Assembly (NCBI GenBank): GCA_029448655.1
Contig: JACCLO010000001.1
Location: 248,001 to 312,000, forward strand
Source: Wolfiporia cocos
Lineage: Eukaryota; Basidiomycota; Agaricomycetes; Polyporales; Phaeolaceae
Reading direction: 5' to 3'
Length of the DNA stretch: 64,000 nt
This document shows, piece after piece, positions 22,456 to 32,837 of this stretch. The position numbers and the translations under genes were made by a program. Numbering within the stretch: position 1 is the first letter of the stretch; each line of letters opens with the position of its first letter. The notes beneath the pieces were generated by a model. That model saw nothing but the letters and a program-made list of their open reading frames with translations, was not told the origin of the DNA and ran no database searches.

Positions 22456-23256
22456 TTATCCACTTTTGTGACAGATGAACGACTCATTGCTCCAATTGAG
22501 TTTCTCTTTTAATTCGTCGCGGAGTCTACATATGGCATAAATAAAATGCGGAAAGATATGCATGCAGGACTCACTGGTTGATCAAAGGCGCTTCAGCCAC
22601 AGCGCCGTGATACTACAGGGTAATTAATAATGTGCGCACCAGTGAAAGCGTTACTTACAATATGAAAATGGATGGGGTCCTGGAGTCTCGGATGAGTGAT
22701 GCTGCGATGGGATCCATGCTTACTTCCTACATGGTCCACAAATCCAGCAGCATATAGGAACTGTAATAGTGGTTAGTCGGGAAATACACAAATTTAAAAA
22801 CAAGTTACCGAAGCAATTTGTTTGTGGCGCATCTTGCCACGTTGGGCGTCGCTCAGCATAAATATTTTCAACATAGTCTTTTAAACGGTTATTAATTGAG
22901 TTTTGAACATGATATTAATGCAAACTTACATTATACTGGCGCCGTTGCAGAACAATGCGGTCTTCGGTCGGCGGGGGTGGCATAGCAGCAGCTCCATCCC
23001 GGTCCAGGGCCTCCGCCATGGGCGTGTCTTCGTGCTCGACAGGCTGCTCATCGTGAGCAGCGGCGGGAGGACCAGTCTCGGCAGGTTCTTCTCCTACCCG
23101 CATTTCTGTGAGTTGGTCAGCGTGTATGTGGGCGGCCGCTGCTCCGTCGTCATCGACGGCAGTGGCGGCGATGGGGGCATGGTCGACAGCCGCAGTGGTC
23201 ACTCGACGTTGTGCGGCCTGTCGAGCTATCTTGCGATTCGAGTGTCCTCCAGGCAT
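22456..23256 (-). CDS. Five-exon gene with a HicA/YcfA-like domain
   Basis: I built this gene from phased splice sites on the minus strand: exons 23256-22930, 22877-22809, 22760-22659, 22612-22575 and 22525-22456 (TAA at 22456-22458). All four introns are GT-AG, 46-52 bp, with GTAAGT/GTGAGT/GTAACT donors, and all phases agree, giving about 201 residues. The first exon is Ala/acidic-rich and probably disordered. The rest holds FLYAAGF, then KHGSHRSITHP and a hydrophobic strand, then LINQLRDELKEKLNW. This order (helix, GSH with the putative catalytic His, strand, C-terminal helix with fungal-type NW) fits the HicA/YcfA double-stranded-RNA-binding fold found in bacterial toxin-antitoxin systems and in uncharacterised fungal proteins. 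Whether it cuts RNA is unknown. An alternative start is at 23286 (MSALLK). Confidence 0.7.
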
Positions 23257-23289
23257 GTTGAATGGAGCTTTAAGAAGGGCCGACATTAG

Positions 23290-24025
23290 AGGCGACGTAG
23301 CGTTAAAAGAACAAGTACTTACCGAGGTGGCGAAAGTCGAGGGACAAAGAGAGGTCACGATTGTCCAGCGAATATATATTGAGTCTGTCGATCGCATATT
23401 AGAGAAGTGTGCCCAAGTATGGTACACGTACGCGATATCCTGTGGCTGAGCTGGGTTCTGGTAGGAGGCCGCTTTCGTTCATGAGTTCCATGGTATGAAC
23501 GGTGTGCACGGGCATGTGACGGTGAATCCGTTGTTCCCAGGTCTATTGTGGCGATGAGTATCTATTCTATGATGCTGTATGTTTTCAATCGACGTTAAAT
23601 ATGTGGTTTCTGGACCACACGGCATGGGTCGCGGTCGTTGTTGTCGCATATAGGATATGAAACACGTGCCGCGCGATATGTCTGTAGGAAGTAGCACGTT
23701 ACCGTGAGTACCAAATTGCGCACTTAAACTTACCTCGTATCCCAGATTGTATGCGTGCCAACATCGTAGGTCCATAGTAAGAGTGCCATGAGGTCGCTCG
23801 TGTCCTCAACCACCGGACGAGGCAAGAGTTATTGTCGATCGAATCCAACGATCGATCTGCGAAGCGATCGGCCACTAGCATCGATGATTCTGCCCTTCAG
23901 ACCATGTGACGTTCTGGTATTGACGGGATGGATATTCCGCACTTGTCATGGCTTAGAGACCCTCACAAGCATCGTAAAGGTAGTTCTCCCACCAGTTCCA
24001 ATGCAGCGAACACGACATGCGCCTC
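23290..24025. other. Spacer upstream of the HicA-like gene
   Basis: Probably contains the promoter and 5' UTR of the minus-strand gene. The open frames here (such as 23788-24225) show no recognisable motif and run into the satellite patch. Nothing else seen. Confidence 0.35.
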
Positions 24026-24665
24026 CATTGGGTGGGCTGACGGGGGGTCGCGGTACCCGCGTCACCATGAGCCTCGGTCAGCCGGCCAGGCAAATGCTCA
24101 CGTATTGGGTGGGCCGACGGAGGGTCACGGTACTCACGTCAAGGTGGAAGCATTCAAACACATTCTGCCATCCAATGCCTCTGCTACGGCAGACTGTCAT
24201 GGAGCAGGGAGCCTCACAAGCCTAGTGCTGATGGTTCTTCCGTCAAGATGGAAGCATTCGAACACATTCTGCCATCCAATGCCTCTGCTATGGCAGACTG
24301 TCCTGATACCGGGTGGGCCGACGGGGGGTCGCGGTACCCGCGTCACCGTGAGCCTCGGTCGGCCAGCGAGGCAAATGCTCACGTATTCTGCACATTGGGT
24401 GGGCCGACAGGGTGTCGCGGTACTCACGTCACCGTGAGCCTTGATCTGCCGGCCAGGTGAAGATCCATGTGTACGCTGGGTGGGTTGACCGGGGGTCACA
24501 GTGCTCACGTCACCGTGAGCCTCGGTCGGCCGGCCAGGCAAATGCTCACGTATTGGGTGGGCTGACGGGGATTGTGGTGCCAATGTCACCGTGTGCTTCG
24601 GTTGGCCCACTGATGGGGCATCACGGTGGACGTGTTGTCGCGAGCCCCAGTCGGTCCGTAAATGA
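24026..24665. repeat. Second patch of the hairpin satellite with a 58-bp direct duplication
   Basis: About six units related to the 20.9-22.3 kb array (GGGTGGGCCGACGGGGGGTCG, TCACCGTGAGCCTCGGTCGGCC, GCAAATGCTCACGTATT). Between units, a segment with AGCATTC, ACACATTCTGCCATCC and GGCAGACTGTC occurs twice (24140-24198 and 24245-24302), 104 bp apart, with two or three differences. Confidence 0.85.
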
Positions 24666-24749
24666 ATAGAATGATTCCACCAATGGCTTACGTATTTTCT
24701 GTATGTTCACAGTACTAAATACTGCTATTTGAGACTTTAAATCAGGAGG

Positions 24750-25688
24750 CTGCTGAATAGCTTAATGTGAAGTGTTTTGAAGGACCCTCATTTCGCTTGA
24801 CAATCGCTTGCCTTGAGAATGCATGCACTCATCCTGACACAGCAAAGTATATATTTCCGTGGATATATGTGTGGACAACAATACGTTTTACGGTCTTTGT
24901 CATGTCATGCGCCCTCGCTTGTGACATCCCTCAAGGTGCGTATAAGGCGCTGCAGGAGGACATGGAATACGGATGCAGCGGGCGCTGGCACGCGCACATT
25001 TTTGTCCCAGGTCTTGATCCTGTTAATCATGAGGCTCCACAAGCAGCAAAACACATACCGAGATCTGCTCAGGATGCATCCACCAATCTGGAGCATCCTC
25101 CATCTCTCCATCTGACCAGGTCCACCACGCACTTTCGCTTGTGATGTCCTCGAGCCCTTGAGGAGGGTTGCGATCTCGAAGTCCACGTGTGTTGACCGCC
25201 TCTACATTGATAACAGGGTCCTCAGCCCAGGTGGTCGTGGAAGAGATGCGATAGATGATCTCTGGCATCCTCACCATTTCTCCCACCAGTGCCAGCTCTC
25301 CGACAGCATTCCTTGCCACGACCTGATGCTGATCATGATTGAACTGGAGCACAATCCAAAATCAGCGACCTACCAATTCAATCTTGATGCCATGCTCCCA
25401 ACGGCGGCGGGAAATGTCGTCCCCAGGGCGATATGCCTTCATTGCCATCTGGCATCGCCAGCCTATTATCGCAAGAATGTCGCGGTTGACTTGGATGTGA
25501 GCCTCTCGAGCACGATTATTGCTGAGTGACATAGCTGCGGAAGAGACGAGAGGCGGATGCCCGAAATGCGATCCTAGAGAGTTCCCATGATCGGCTTTGC
25601 CAAAAATGGTAAACAATTTTTTCTGAGGCAGGCCCTCCAAAGTCGTGTCCTTCACCACATCTAGCCTCCTCCTGACATGGCCCCGCAA
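24750..25688 (-). pseudogene. Decayed minus-strand reading frame, unrecognised
   Basis: One frame stays open from about 25688 to 25023 except for a single TGA at about 25353-25355. It encodes stretches such as LSNNRAREAHIQVNRDIL, WEHGIKIEL and FNHDQHQVVARNAVGELAL. A second frame covers 25186-24905. I do not recognise a family; WIVLQFNHDQ followed by a regulatory-looking strand pattern is faintly reminiscent of proteins next to KDZ transposons, but I would not name it. It overlaps the start of the KDZ gene on the other strand, so the true start is probably near 25530. Confidence 0.35.
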
Positions 25689-27298
25689 GCTAACAAAACA
25701 CGAATCGTCGTATCTGACAAGTTCCAGTATGTCACCCGAGTCAAGAAGGTGACCTCCAAGGGGGTAATGATGGTGCCTGTACCCACTTCATTGCCTTCCT
25801 CTGCACCGTCTTCTACAAGGTCCCCTAAGAAGGCAAGGGAGGAGAATCTGAAGGAGGACATTACGATGAATGAACTTCCACTCATCCATGAGGAGGCTCA
25901 AGCGAAGCCACAGCAGAAGGTGCAAATATTGTGACCCCGCTCGCAACCCCCTCTAATGGATCACACAGTCACAGAACGACTTTATGCACGATTGGCTACC
26001 CCATTGTGACAGCTTTTCACGCTGCCTGCTCAAGATCAATGCCCCACCAGACCCTAGTATTTGCTCTCAGTGCCACGCTCGCGAAGGGAGGTGGCGATGC
26101 CTTGAATGTTTCGGTCGCCCAGTCACTTGCGATGACTGCTGCTTGGATATTCACACATTGCTCCAGCTCCATTGCATGGAAAAGTGGACCAGTGACCATT
26201 TTTCACCTTCAACATTGCGTGAGGTAGGCGTAAAGATATACTTAGGGCATGGTGGGTCGCGATGTCCATCCGTGCCCCATCATTGCGAGACCTATCGCGA
26301 GCCCCATAGCGAGGCATATGAAGGCGAGAGCGATGATGTCTGGGGCGACGATGATTTGGTGAACGGATCTCCACCACTACTGCTGCACGGCAGCTTCAGT
26401 ATGCTCACAGTTGTAGATGTGACCGGCGCACATTACTTGGATGTTAGCTGGTGCTACTGTCCTGCGGCTGCCACTCGCGACCTCCAGCTTCTAGAGGCAG
26501 GCCTGTATCCCACGAGCATTTTGAATCCCAAGACAGCGTTCACATTCAGAGTATTGGACGACTTCCTGCTTGCAAACAAAGAGTGCAAGACATCTGCAAT
26601 GGCATATTACAGCAAGCTGAGGAGAGTGACCAACAATGCCTTTCCACATACCGTCCCGGTGGGTTGTGAGGGAGGGATGCTTGCGATAGCCGCTAATGTG
26701 CGCAAGCATGTGCAACAGGATAGATACCACGAGCTTCTTTGCGTGTCCAGACAGTGGCAAAATCTGAAATATCGCAAATGGCATGGGTATGGACACAGTA
26801 CCAGAGATGATGTACCACCAGGGGGGCTCATGATATTTTGCGCGGCATGTCCGCAACCTGGAATCAATCTTCCAAATGGCTGGGAGAACGATCCTGTCAG
26901 GTGTGTATGTGCTGCTTCGAATGAAAGGAGGTGTAAACCCTGCTTCAGGTGGAAGTATATGCAGACGATCGTCATGGACGGCAACTTCACTGCAGAGCAT
27001 CTGAAGATGAAGAATCCGGAAGACGATGTCTGGATAGCGGACGGACATGGCTTCATGGTCACCGAGTCCAGATACAAGGAACACCTTGCTGTGGCCAGGG
27101 AATGGAAAAAGGTAGGTTGCCACGCCCCGCCTTGTTCGTGGGCTGGAATACCCATACATGCCACCATCCCTAGCAATCAGATTGTCATGACCATCGGGCG
27201 GTCAACCAGGCAAATGTGGACAGGAGCAACTTGGAATCCACCGGGATCAGTGCCGCCGCGTGCGGACGTCATGGCTGCTTCTTCCCACATTCGGTAGT

Positions 27299-27769
27299 TG
27301 ACACAGACTCACTCTGGGTCTACGGCCTATTGAGGCGTACCAGCACCGTTGGCTAACACGGGGTATGGTCCTGCTGACGTCGCGTACGATACTGCCAGAG
27401 GGGAACCACAGGCTAGCGCGAGGATATAGGGCAGAGGCCAGCGAAGGTATCTGTCGCTACGCTGAGGCACGCAGAGGAGAGGTGTTGTATGAGGGACACG
27501 CCCCAACGTTACAATAACTGTTCTGAGGCTAATCCTCAGAACGCAACAGACTATATACATGATTGACAACACTTGTGCTAAGGCCGCCCTAAAGGTGGCC
27601 CCTACGCTGAGCGCCCCGTTACCACGCTGGTAGATAAGATAGCTAAGTGTCCATGTACTAATCTATAAGTCAGGTGACCATAGGGGAGATCATGTGATAG
27701 GGGGACGTAGATACGTGAGTTCGACCCCGGCGTATGGCAATATAAGGGTCACGTGAATTAACCGTGACA
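27299..27769 (-). repeat. Solo LTR inside the KDZ transposase gene
   Basis: 471-bp solo LTR in reverse orientation (TGACACAG ... CGTGACA) flanked by TSDs GTAGT (27294-27298 and 27770-27774). Excising it with one TSD restores the conserved FPHSVVDFQKGE stretch without a frame change. It has a TATA box on the minus strand near 27553. Confidence 0.93.
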
Positions 27770-28239
27770 GTAGTGGACTTTCAGAAGGGTGAACGGTAGG
27801 TGAAGTGGATGCACGCTGAAGTCCATGCTGAATGGGACCAAAGGCAGATGAACATGGACTACGTGCTCAGCAAGGTCATCTTATCTTTAAATGGCCTCCA
27901 TCTTCTCCTACTCATGTACGACATTGTCTGTCAATACTCGGTTCATCTCGAGAGCCGCTTCCAAGAGAGCGCCTACCTGGAGATGCCATCCAATCTGGTG
28001 ATCTTGATGGCTATCGGTCTGTTTCACATTCATGGCCACAGGAAGGAATGTTTCCCTCGTTACTCCCACAGTTTCATAGAAGGTGCAGGACAGATTGATG
28101 GAGAGATCATTGAGACGCTGTGGGCTCCCCTCAACCTGATTTTGGGCAGCACTCGAGGGATGAGCACAGCGCATCGGAGGGAATCAATAGACGACCACAT
28201 GAATGACTCAAACTGGAAGAAAATGACACACCTATGTAG

Positions 28240-28490
28240 GTATCCGCCATGATCTCCTAATCATTTGAACCCACAGCTCAGGCTGTTTGACCTCACGGTG
28301 AGGTTACTCGACCTCGCGGCCAGGCTGGCCAAGCTCGCGGCGAGGTAGATTGGGCTTGCGGCATGGCTTGCCAACCTCACGGTGAGGTTGGCGGACTTCG
28401 CAATGAGATGTAACTGACCTCGCGGTGAGGTGGGTCAGCCTCGTGGCGAGGCCGGTGAACCTCGTAGTGAGGCTCCCTGATCTCCAAAAG
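28240..28490 (+). repeat. Palindromic minisatellite inside a KDZ intron
   Basis: The fourth intron of the KDZ gene (GTATCC to AAAAG, 251 bp) is four to five times longer than its other introns. About 200 bp of it (28283-28480) consists of about nine ~22-bp units around the palindrome ACCTCRCGGTGAGGT. Confidence 0.75.
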
Positions 28491-29959
28491 ATTCATGTTC
28501 TTGAAGCAGTTGACCTCATTATCTGCACCAGCTTCATCCTTAGTATCGAAGTACAAGAAAGCGACGACGGGAGTTCTCAGTAGCACATCTGCTCTCAAGG
28601 ATTTAGAAAAGACTGCCAGCCCCGACCAGTTGAAGACGTGGAGTCGGTTGGAACAGAATGCAAAATGGGATCGGTTGGAGGACGTGAGTGCAATGGACAT
28701 CCATGATGTTCAACTTGAGAAGGGTAGGCACTTCTGCAGTTGCCATATATTGCGCTGACAGGGATAGATCAGCACTGAGCAAGCAGGCTATCCAATTGCA
28801 ACTAATGCAAAAGGAGTCTCAGTCAAAGAGAGGCCGTGGAACGGCCTCCTGGATATCCATAGGAATTAGAATACAGGAGACCCAGTCAGCAATATTCAGC
28901 ACCCTCATGTTGAGATATGCTGATATCTGCACCAGGCTTCAGCTATGTCAGCTTGTGAGATCAGTCAGCCAGCACTGAGTTCTTGCCGATTGCACAAGGC
29001 TTGAGGAGAAGAGGCAGAAGCTGCAAGTTCAAATTGGCTCATTTGAGGCCAAGGCGGTGATGATGCTGCCTTGCCTGGGTGAGCTTGAGGACGACAACAG
29101 TGTTCGCGAACCCTACACTGGCGAGGACTGGCCAGATATTATGGAAGATAATGACCCGGAAGCTGATCTGTTGTCAGACAATGAGGAGGATGAATGCAGG
29201 CCCGAGGAACTTTGCCTGTCACTCCCTTCCCAACTAGGTCATAATATGATCGTACAGGAAGGGTGGCAGAGGGTCGCGAGGGTAGAGCTGAAACTTCGTC
29301 AGGGCCAGGCAAACGATGCCCTTCATGAGATACGCATGGCAATAGGACTCAAATCATTTTTGTTCCGCAATCGGATCAGGAATGCTAACAGCCAGCAGAC
29401 AAAGACACGGGCGCGGAGGGAGGTTGCAGCGGCGAGCAGTACCATACAACATCACTGTCGCGTCTACACTCAAGCGCGAAAGGCCATGGTGGAGCTTGGG
29501 GCTGATGAAGGGCTCTTGAACAAGTACAAGGTGCTGCATGCTGAGGATGTCAAGGCAATTACACACATCATGGACAGCTCCATCCGAGGAATGAGGAACG
29601 AGACGCTGTCATGGATATGGGCAGCTGATGTGGCCGGTGATGGGGATCAGTCGACGTGGATGGAGAAGCGTGAGTGCCCGGTATCACTACCATGATAGAA
29701 ACTTATACACTTGAATGTAGTTCACTGCGTCAACTGGCTTAGAACGAAGGCTCAGAAGGATAGTTGGCAGGAGGAGCTCAATATTGTGCTCACAGAGATG
29801 CAGTGGGTGGTACAGTACTTTGAAATGAAAGCATACAATTGGCAAGGGCTTGCAGAGAGAAGCGGTGAACCGGGAGGAAAGGCATATTGTCTCAGGCAGC
29901 ATGCGATGTGGAGCAATTTAGCACGTTCCGCGTCGGGACAGTTTCTGCACTGTACATAA

Positions 29960-30446
29960 ATCCACCTCTGTTAAATTTGCATGCAGCATGTTTCCATTGT
30001 ATATTTCACCGCATACTGTTGAGCTTCAGGCTCGAGGCTATCCCGCTGTGGAAGTGCACACACTGGATATGAGTGCATAAATGCTGCACCAGAGCACTGT
30101 AGCTCTACCGAAACCCATCATTATTATTCCACGACCATCCATGGCTCTATGGCATCTCTCCACCCCTCTACCGTGACCCCCTGTCTGTGCAACACGAACT
30201 GCTATGGTTCTACCACAACCCTCCCATAACTCTACCACAACCTTCTGCTATTCTACCGTGACCCCTACCGCCCACATCTTTGCGATGCTATATGCCCTCG
30301 CCGCAACCTTACAACACCATATCCAACATTACTTCACGACCCTTCACCCGTATACCGTGACCCCAATTGTCTTCACCGCGACCTGTTCTAGCCTACCTCT
30401 TGTCCCATTCCAGCATCGTCTTGGAGCCTCTACATGCCCCACCTTC
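29960..30446. other. Spacer between the convergent KDZ and TET/JBP genes
   Basis: No gene. From about 30100 to 30390 the motif CTACCGTGACCC (variants CTACCACAACC, CACCGCGACC) recurs irregularly every 20-40 bp. The variants look like CpG decay products of CTACCGCGACC. Confidence 0.5.
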
Positions 30447-31117
30447 TCATTGCTTCCTCTTGTCCTGTTCAGTTAACATTGCTATCAGGTTGAGCTCCAA
30501 ATCCTCTACCTCCGACCATCCAGGTGCTTTGACGTGCATCGAAGAATGAACGGAATCCCGCATGAAGTATGCGAAGCATGTTTGGTCTCCTTGAAATCTG
30601 GGAACTGAGTGTCACAGTACCTTCCCAGACAGTGCAACGACACTTCCGGGCCCATATGATGCTGTGATATTGAGATCATTGAACTTTAAGGTGGCACAGG
30701 TATATGGGCCTACACTTGCAAGCAGGTCATACCACGGTGCTCGCGAGTGTGCATCGCGGTGAGGCGGGGTCTCCCTGTTGCATATAATTTGCAAGGCATT
30801 GAAGACAGACCCCCATTTGACAACTGTGTCCTGGAGATGATCTTTGACAAGCATTCTGTCCATGCACTCGCGGCCGGCGGCATGGAGTCGTGGGTGCATG
30901 ACAGACAGCATCCCGGAAAGGATGGTGGCAGATTCCTGGATGTCTTCGAGGAATCTCTTCCCATCTGCCTGATTCTTGTCCCTGAGGCTTGCAGATATAT
31001 CTATCGGATCATCTGGTCCCTACATGCCGTAAGACGCAATGTGCAGAGGAGTAGGGTCATCGACTTACTGTATGTCCCAGGGTGTGCCAACCTGGCGATA
31101 TACACACAAGTCCTGGG
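30447..31117 (-). pseudogene. TET/JBP-family 2-oxoglutarate dioxygenase, 5'-truncated, with an in-frame stop
   Basis: Minus-strand exon from 31019 (after an acceptor TAG at 31022-31020) to the stop at 30449-30447. It contains the core of the fungal TET/JBP family, whose members oxidise 5-methylcytosine: ESATILSGMLSVMHP, WGSVFNALQIICNRETPPHR with the iron-binding HRD, WYDLLASVGPY, SYGPGSVVALSGKVL, then the distal His (HSVPRF) and the putative 2-oxoglutarate-binding Arg (CFAYFMRD). A TGA at 30614-30612 sits exactly between GKVL and the distal His; family members usually have Arg there, so CGA to TGA is likely. An upstream intron has donor GTAAGT near 31055. The N-terminal part is cut off at 31117 by the LTR of A2. 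Confidence 0.88.
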
Positions 31118-31816
31118 TGTCACAGATTTGGGACATGCCACTATTTTTCCCGTATTTTTACCTATTTATCTGGTATTTCTACGACCTTGTAGACATTTAC
31201 GCTGCTAAGCGCCCGTCTACACGTACACGCAACCAAACAACACGTACACAACGCGGTATACGTCCACCTGTCATAACAACACGTACATAACACGTTTGTA
31301 CGCGTCAATGACTCAGCGGACTAACCTCCGGTGTCACGCGCCTTACTCATATCCCGGTACCGGGCTATGTCAGTACAATAGGATAAGCGGCCCGCTCATT
31401 ATCACATGCCAATGACCTTACGATTACTCATATCCCGATACCGGAATATAAGAATCACATGCATGGCTTACTAATGTAGCTACAGCCACTTCCACAACAT
31501 GGACCTACGGTCCAAACAAACGATCTTACTGGTGCGGCCATTACCGGCGCACATGGTCTATTGTAGTTTATGACTTAACCATATTAGTTATGTCTGCGCA
31601 CAGACCACCTTCATGTTTGGCTCCCTTACCGGTAACCAAACAAAGCATGTATATAAGTAGGGCTATCACTGCGGATAAGCCTTAGATTTGTTCTCTGCAT
31701 TCGCACAGTTACATATCATCTCTGCTTGCGCCCACTAGTCTCCTCACCAACCTCCAGCAACTCCTTCAAGTCGCTTATTAGGTTATAGTGTGAGTCCCAC
31801 AGTCTAGTCTGTGTCA
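31118..31816 (+). repeat. 5' LTR of copy A2
   Basis: 699-bp LTR (TGTCACAGATTTGGG ... CTGTGTCA). TATA box at 31650-31657. The likely transcript start is near 31684. Confidence 0.95.
31650..31694 (+). promoter_or_regulatory. A2 TATA box and self-priming donor sequence
   Basis: TATATAAG at 31650-31657; AGATTTGTTCT at 31684-31694, 34 bp downstream. The 11-mer is exactly complementary to 31819-31829 behind the LTR. Confidence 0.75.
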
Positions 31817-32837
31817 TAAGAACAAATCTCCCCCCTACCCCCGCCCTTGCGCTTGCGCTTGGGTCTGGGTTTCTATCCTACAGGGGCTATTACTTGTTGC
31901 TGCGCACATCCCTTTCTGCCTGACAAGGCGATTGGGGTGATAGTTGAGATCTGGGGGATACATCGCCATCCTCGGCAGAGGATTGGCAACCAGGGAAGCC
32001 ACACCGCCTTTTTAGGCAGGAGGCCTACCTAACCCGGACTCCAGGGTCAAGGAGACATGGTCCTCGCTGACAAGCTTGGACTATGCGCGGTTAAGACCCG
32101 CCTGTGGAGAAAAGGGGACGGTCTGCCTGTGTGCGCCCAACCCCCTGTCATGGCAAGCGTTGTTCAGCGCCCCATCACTATCCACAGGGTCATCATTATG
32201 ATGGCATGGGAATTTTCCAAAGCCGCCTCCCAGGCGTAAGGGACCTGCTTTGAACCCGTCATGGGAAAAGCAGTGAGGGGGGTGACGTAAAAAATCACCC
32301 TGCCATAGGTCACTCGCGGTAGCCAATAGCATAAGTCCTCCGGGCAGCTCGGCGTGCGAGCATGGGTCAAACGGATTTGGGGCCCCATTGGAAGAGAAGC
32401 GCGTGGCCCACTCCTTCGGGATGTGGAGCGCTGCTGTCTCGCGATCTTAGATCGACAGTGGTTTTTTAGCCCTGATGTGACACCCATGTGGCTACAGACG
32501 GCAACCTCATTGTTGAAGCATGGACAGGCTAAGGGATGTAAAATCCCAGCCACTTTCCGGCATCGTCCCTCCGGGGCGGTGTCGTGTATCCGATTCCCAA
32601 TCATCTGACCCAGGAACCGGCCTGGCAGTCAGCAACTCTACCCCTGGAGTCGGCGCCTCTGACCGTTAGGGTCATGCGAATATCCGCGCCGTCTCGGCAC
32701 AGGGTTTGCGCGCAACATAAGAGTAATTATGCCCCGTAGTACACCTTCTTTGCTCCTGAAAAGGAGTCCACTACCCTACCTTACATAATCCCTTTTATTC
32801 CTGTTCTTGGACGTATCACTGGGAAACTTCGTTTCTC
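31817..32837 (+). other. Leader of copy A2
   Basis: About 1 kb without a credible gene. The frames of 60-146 codons on both strands also occur in A1 and A3 but show no protein-like conservation or motifs. Part of it (about 32057-32620) is homologous to the leader of element C. Confidence 0.7.
31819..31829 (+). other. A2 primer binding site, self-primed type
   Basis: AGAACAAATCT, starting three bases after the LTR, is the exact complement of 31684-31694. Same arrangement in A1 and A3. Confidence 0.75.

Larger units (their letters stand above)
25677..29959 (+). pseudogene. KDZ-superfamily transposase with CxC2 cluster, interrupted by a solo LTR
   Basis: Exons read: 25677-25919, 25975-27111, 27174-27298 continuing at 27775-27795, 27844-28239, 28491-28723, about 28762-29669, and 29721-29959. 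It has an N-terminal CxC2 zinc cluster (CSQCHAREGRWRCLECF, CDDCC). The transposase core includes MDGNFTAEH (first catalytic Asp), CGRHGCFFPHSVVDFQKGER across the LTR insertion, YDIVCQY, LFHIHGHRKECFPRY, IDGEIIETLWAPLN and DHMNDSNWKKM. The helical C-terminus has GMRNETLSWIW and CVNWLRTKAQKDSWQEEL. These are hallmarks of Kyakuja-Dileera-Zisupton transposases. Breaks are the solo LTR at 27299-27769, a TGA at 28976-28978 in an otherwise open frame, and a one-base phase mismatch at the intron near 28724. It was recently functional but is now probably inactive. Confidence 0.88.

Noticed and set aside
22903..23289. Plus-strand 128-codon frame opposite the HicA-like gene
   Set aside because: The minus strand gives a spliced frame with four phased introns; the plus-strand frame is its shadow.
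30612..30614. Selenocysteine reading of the TGA in the TET/JBP gene
   Set aside because: Fungi of this group are not known to use selenocysteine, relatives usually have Arg here, and CGA to TGA decay explains it.
32164..32604. 146-codon frame in the leaders of A1 and A2 as a possible gene
   Set aside because: It is shorter in A3 (114 codons, 52804-53148), shows no protein-like conservation, and the leader is better explained as structured RNA.
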